7,809 nucleotides of DNA, taken from contig JAUYKD010000046.1 of NCBI GenBank assembly GCA_030700195.1, forward strand, positions 1 to 7,809, in the 5' to 3' direction. The position numbers were made by a program, and so were the translations under genes. The first letter of the stretch is position 1; the number at the start of each line of letters is the position of its first letter. The stretch comes from Candidatus Nealsoniibacteriota bacterium. GTDB lineage: Bacteria; Patescibacteriota; Minisyncoccia; Minisyncoccales; MHMH01. This document shows positions 5,990-7,809 of this stretch, one piece after another. The notes below the pieces were generated by a model that had not been told where the DNA came from, ran no database searches, and was given only the letters and a program-made list of their open reading frames with translations.

Positions 5990-6547
5990 TTACTTAAGAA
6001 GCAACATTACAGCTTCATATTTTGGTTTTATAATTCTTCGCGAATCATCAAAATGCAACTTACTCCACTTATTTTCCAGCTTTTTCCTTACTGATTCTTG
6101 AGCTTCATCTTGGTTCTTGTTTTCATAAACAAAAGCTGCTTTGAAAATTCCTGAAATATTATCAAAATTACTCATAGCGTCTGCGTCTGCTAAAATCTTC
6201 TCCTCCAAACTTTTACGTTCATTATCTTGCGAACCTCTGTGATTTAAAATGCACTTTTTAACCAATTCTGTCTTTTCTAAAGGATAATTCAATTCTTTTA
6301 ACTTTTTATCGGCGGTTTCCCCCCCGGTTATATGGTGATTTTCCCTTCCATATATTATAGAACCAATATCATGCAGCCAAGCGGCAATTGAAAGAACTTC
6401 TTTATCTGCGCCCAATCTATCGGCCAGCTGTCCAACATATTCAACTACTTGAACAAAATGATAAGGAAAAGGTTCAAATCCATATTTACTGGTCGGTTTT
6501 CTACATTCATCTTCAACAAATTTTCTAATTTCTTGAACAACATCCAT
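5990..6547 (-). CDS. HD-domain phosphohydrolase
   Basis: This 185-residue protein carries a full HD metal site: H30 (PYHFVQVVEY), H59-D60 (AAWLHDIG, the HD pair), H71/H72 (ENHHITGGE), H103 (LNHRG) and D121/D123 (ADADAMSNF). Proteins of this fold hydrolyse phosphomonoesters or phosphodiesters of nucleotides, and the extra histidines suggest a two-metal site. The substrate cannot be inferred. The C-terminal 50 residues are helical and charged. It is the first gene of the run with 1- to 9-base junctions (HD, DUF5674, hypothetical, MazG), with the ACT gene 51 bases upstream. The start at 6547 gives the usual short lead before the first His. Only a weak TAGG lies upstream as a ribosome site. Confidence 0.88.
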   Translation of the reverse strand: MDVVQEIRKFVEDECRKPTSKYGFEPFPYHFVQVVEYVGQLADRLGADKEVLSIAAWLHDIGSIIYGRENHHITGGETADKKLKELNYPLEKTELVKKCILNHRGSQDNERKSLEEKILADADAMSNFDNISGIFKAAFVYENKNQDEAQESVRKKLENKWSKLHFDDSRRIIKPKYEAVMLLLK

Positions 6548-6598
6548 GAATTTTATTACCTAAATTCAAACTTAGCCAGAATCAAGATTTCAATAAAG

Positions 6599-6988
6599 TT
6601 AAGCTTTTATCTCGCAAAACTTACTCAAAACCTCTTTGGCTTTGGCTAAATTTTTCTCCTCCACTAAAACATAATTGGTCTCAAAAGTAGAAACATTGAA
6701 AATGCTAATACCAGCTTCAGCCAAAGGATTTGACAAAGAAGCTATAACGCCGATTGAAGCAATCCCCAATTCTCCATCCAGCTTAAATGCTCTCCAGCCC
6801 TTTTCCGCTAAAACTCCTCCCGGAATATTTTTTTGAGGACAAACGATTGACAGCTCGCTTTTTGTCCTGGTTATGGAGCAAAAACTAAGTCCCTTTGCCC
6901 ATTCAGGAATAGAGCTTTTTTCGTCAAACCGGCAAATAGCCAAAGTCTCGGACAGTATTGAAAGAACGAACTTTTTGGTGTTTTCCAT
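6599..6988 (-). CDS. ACT domain-containing protein (COG3603/CASTOR-like)
   Basis: The 129-residue protein is built from two ACT-like halves. The N-terminal half includes LSILSETLAICRFDEKSSIP, and SFCSITRTKSELSIVCPQ leads into the conserved GWRAFKLDGEL (64-74). The second half has GIASIGVIASLSNPLAEAGI (75-94) and FETNYVLVEEKNLAKA. These blocks are typical of the COG3603 proteins related to the amino-acid sensor CASTOR. Such domains bind small molecules, usually amino acids, and lack catalytic residues, so a sensory or regulatory role is likely but the ligand is unknown. The gene is preceded by its own promoter (7036-7064) and may lead the operon ending at MazG. Confidence 0.85.
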   Translation of the reverse strand: MENTKKFVLSILSETLAICRFDEKSSIPEWAKGLSFCSITRTKSELSIVCPQKNIPGGVLAEKGWRAFKLDGELGIASIGVIASLSNPLAEAGISIFNVSTFETNYVLVEEKNLAKAKEVLSKFCEIKA

Positions 6989-7035
6989 ATATTTTTAAAT
7001 TTTAATAATTATAACTTGTCCGTTGTGCTAAGAAA

Positions 7036-7064
7036 ATCATATCAGATTTTACCTTTACCGGCAA
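7036..7064 (-). promoter_or_regulatory. Promoter of the ACT-HD-DUF5674-MazG operon
   Basis: On the minus strand TTGCCG (7064-7059), a 17-base spacer and TATGAT (7041-7036) with an upstream TG (extended -10) give a start near 7029 and a leader of about 41 nt before the ACT ATG. It lies directly after the minus-strand terminator at 7078-7099. A second TATAAT at 7008-7013 lacks a clear -35. Confidence 0.6.
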
Positions 7065-7077
7065 ATCAGAAAGAAAC

Positions 7078-7099
7078 AAAAAACTCCCGCTAAGGAGTT
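7078..7099 (-). terminator. Intrinsic terminator, minus strand
   Basis: On the minus strand AACTCC/GGAGTT forms a 6-bp stem with loop TTAGCG (7099-7082), followed by T residues to 7078. The T-run outside the stem is only four long, so strength is moderate. It separates the hairpin-rich region at 7100-7240 from the ACT promoter. Confidence 0.6.
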
Positions 7100-7240
7100 C
7101 GTACATAAGTTGTATGATAAAATTTTAGACTAGCAGAGCTAGTTAGAACCTGGCTCCAGGAGAAATTCCCATTGGTTTGGTTGAACCAATTTCTGTCTAC
7201 GCCTCTCGGTAGAGTCTGTTTTAAACCACCTCTTGACATA
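7082..7240 (-). ncRNA. Candidate structured RNA upstream of the ACT gene
   Basis: Five successive hairpins are packed into about 130 bases. From the minus-strand 5' side they are CTCT/AGAG with loop ACCG (7214-7203), ATTGGTT/AACCAAT (7190-7171), CCTG/CAGG (7160-7149), ACTAGC/GCTAGT with loop TCT (7143-7129) and CATA/TATG (7116-7104). They end at the terminator 7078-7099. AGACT (7127-7131) and AGTCT (7212-7216) can close the set. I do not recognise an Rfam family, and no clear minus promoter was found, so it could also be the 3' UTR of the NYN remnant. The minus strand is preferred because the terminator is on that side. Two overlapping short open frames cross it, neither with good coding evidence. 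Confidence 0.42.
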
Positions 7241-7260
7241 AAGTTGGGATTTGCTATACT
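7233..7260 (+). promoter_or_regulatory. Strong plus-strand sigma-70 promoter
   Basis: A perfect -35 TTGACA (7233-7238), a 16-base spacer and TATACT (7255-7260) with TGC just upstream (extended -10) make this one of the best promoter matches in the window. The start site would be near 7267, only about 13 bases before the terminator hairpin at 7280. No plus-strand gene follows. Confidence 0.65.
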
Positions 7261-7266
7261 GATAGT

Positions 7267-7308
7267 AGTTTTACAGTACGCCTCTGCGAAAGCGGAGGCA
7301 GTTTTTTT
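7267..7308 (+). ncRNA. Candidate very short RNA (about 42 nt)
   Basis: The promoter at 7233-7260 and the terminator at 7280-7308 define a transcript of about 42 nt, consisting of a short 5' tail and the terminator hairpin. It would run antisense to the 3' flank of the NYN remnant. It could be a small regulatory RNA, or the leftover promoter and terminator of a deleted gene. Confidence 0.3.
7280..7308 (+). terminator. Intrinsic terminator, plus strand
   Basis: An 8-bp stem GCCTCTGC/GCGGAGGC (one G-T pair) with a GAAA tetraloop (7280-7299) is followed by AG and seven T residues (7302-7308). No T-run follows on the other strand, so it acts on plus-strand transcripts. The T tract ends just before the stop codon of the convergent NYN remnant. 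Confidence 0.75.
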
Positions 7309-7309
7309 A

Positions 7310-7464
7310 TCACCGCGCTATTTGATCTTTAATGTCTTCTAGATAAATATAATCTGTCGCTTCTAATTTTATTTCCCAGGAAATGGTCTTACGTGATGAA
7401 AAAATTACAACTGAGTATAAAACATATTTGCTCCATCAATATATATCTTTGCTTTCGGCTTCAT
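7310..7464 (-). pseudogene. Remnant of a NYN-domain (LabA/DUF88-like) gene with internal deletion
   Basis: The minus strand at 7464 opens with ATG and encodes MKPKAKIYIDGANMFYTQL before a stop. The IDGAN block with its Asp is the N-terminal signature of NYN (PIN-like) ribonuclease domains. In another frame the sequence continues VVIFSSRKTISW, then EIKLEATDYIYLEDIKDQIAR and TGA at 7310-7312. This resembles the C-terminal strand and helix of the same family as I remember it. The family is usually about 160-180 residues; here only about 50 codons remain, and the total (155 bases) is not a multiple of three. The simplest reading is an internal deletion of roughly 100-plus codons that also broke the frame, leaving an inactive gene. 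A misassembly would look the same. It follows the GIY-YIG terminator by 14 bases. Confidence 0.6.
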
Positions 7465-7478
7465 AATTTTATTCTACC

Positions 7479-7501
7479 AAAAAATCGCTTTTTAGGCGAT
7501 T
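7479..7501 (-). terminator. Intrinsic terminator after the GIY-YIG gene
   Basis: On the minus strand AATCGC/GCGATT forms a 6-bp stem with a 7-base loop (7501-7483), followed by a T-run to 7479, six T residues counting the last two of the stem. It lies about 105 bases beyond the GIY-YIG stop codon, and no other minus-strand gene lies between. Confidence 0.6.
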
Positions 7502-7605
7502 CTTTGATAAGCATTCGGGTCGCAACTTGCTCTCGATCACTCCTTCCTACATCCTTCAGTACGACTCAGAACTACGGACGGTCAAGCGGGTCATGCCGAT
7601 AAAAA
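7502..7605 (-). other. GIY-YIG 3' non-coding tail with inverted matches to the gene end
   Basis: No credible protein is coded in these 104 bases, which are more GC-rich than the flanks. TTCGGGTCG (plus strand 7514-7522) is the exact inverse complement of CGACCCGAA (7634-7642) inside the GIY-YIG coding end, and a second CGGGTC (7587-7592) could pair with the same site. In the transcript the tail could therefore fold back on the coding end in two alternative ways. Confidence 0.4.
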
Positions 7606-7809
7606 TTAAATCAGATGTTTATTAATAAAAGCTCGACCCGAACCAGATTTAAGGTATTTCTCGAATTCAAATGCTTTGTGTTTGTCTTCAGTGGCAAAAT
7701 AAAATTCTAATGATGTTGGTAAACGGTTCGCTGTTGCCGGCACATTACCTTTTGTGTGCCTATCTAAACGATCAATTATGTCGTCAGTACAGCCGACATA
7801 ATACCCGTC
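7606..7809 (-). CDS. GIY-YIG nuclease superfamily protein, partial (5' end outside the window)
   Basis: Sixty-seven C-terminal residues are visible, open to the window edge. The visible start, DGYYVGCTDDIIDRLDRH, contains the YIG half of the GIY-YIG motif (YVG, residues 4-6) and the conserved Arg/His segment (R14, R17, H18). FEFEKYLKSGSGRAF (47-61) carries the conserved catalytic-type Glu (E50) and the SGSGR ending common in single-domain members. These small proteins are usually about 80-100 residues, so roughly 15-30 residues are missing upstream. Some GIY-YIG proteins are homing or repair nucleases, but the short stand-alone type is mostly uncharacterised. A terminator lies at 7479-7501. 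The region downstream is rich in hairpins and a broken gene, fitting an accessory or mobile segment. Confidence 0.87.
   Translation of the reverse strand, partial: DGYYVGCTDDIIDRLDRHTKGNVPATANRLPTSLEFYFATEDKHKAFEFEKYLKSGSGRAFINKHLI

Noticed and set aside
7090..7239. A 49-codon minus-strand frame beginning MSRGGLKQTL, and an overlapping second frame ending FLLEPGSN.
   Set aside because: Two frames are open over the same hairpins; neither has a ribosome site or recognisable domain, and the second has no start codon. Structured RNA explains the region better, though codon-level conservation would reopen the question.
7393..7602. A plus-strand open frame of 69 codons.
   Set aside because: It crosses the NYN remnant, the minus-strand terminator and the GIY-YIG tail in antisense, with low-complexity composition.
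1..7809. CRISPR array, rRNA genes, complete insertion sequence or origin of replication.
   Set aside because: No regularly spaced direct repeats, rRNA signatures, transposase ORF or DnaA-box cluster were seen.

Overview
The window looks like Candidate Phyla Radiation (Patescibacteria, probably Parcubacteria-like) DNA read with the standard bacterial code; TGA is used as a stop. The reasons are AT-rich, tightly packed genes, mostly without Shine-Dalgarno sequences; an intron-bearing tRNA with no encoded CCA; short versions of housekeeping proteins; and small families (DUF5674, minimal MscS, single-domain GIY-YIG) that I associate with this group. No marker gene here fixes the lineage, so the placement is inference. 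Every protein gene recognised lies on the minus strand, so transcription runs from right to left.

Left end (1-782): a tRNA-Asn(GUU) gene is split in its anticodon loop by a 599-base group I intron of group IA-like fold. The intron carries an HNH endonuclease ORF. The tRNA has its own near-consensus promoter at 699-727. A two-hairpin palindromic repeat fills the space between the rpoD stop codon and this promoter.

Centre (782-4856): this is the core replication and transcription cluster. dnaG (primase) and rpoD (principal sigma factor) overlap by one base (TAATG). Upstream lie a minimal MscS-type channel and a NUDIX hydrolase.

Right-centre (4952-6988): a compact operon-like run of small genes, from upstream to downstream a CASTOR/COG3603-type ACT protein, an HD-domain phosphohydrolase, a DUF5674 protein, a conserved hypothetical and a MazG-like pyrophosphohydrolase. 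Two of the junctions are 1-4 bases. A promoter with an extended -10 (7036-7064) sits in front of the ACT gene. MazG, NUDIX and HD functions fit nucleotide-pool or metabolite clean-up, but no common pathway is shown.

Right end (7078-7809): an accessory region. It holds the 3' part of a GIY-YIG nuclease gene with a minus-strand terminator, the two ends of a NYN (LabA/DUF88-like) gene joined by a large internal deletion, a hairpin-rich stretch ending in a minus-strand terminator (candidate structured RNA), and on the plus strand a strong promoter about 20 bases before an intrinsic terminator (candidate RNA of about 42 nt).

The features most worth a second look are the tRNA-Asn group I intron, a dispersed two-hairpin repeat family (in the intron, after rpoD, between NUDIX and MazG, and inside the NUDIX 5' end), and the RNA-like signals at 7078-7308. 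No CRISPR array, rRNA or complete insertion sequence was seen.
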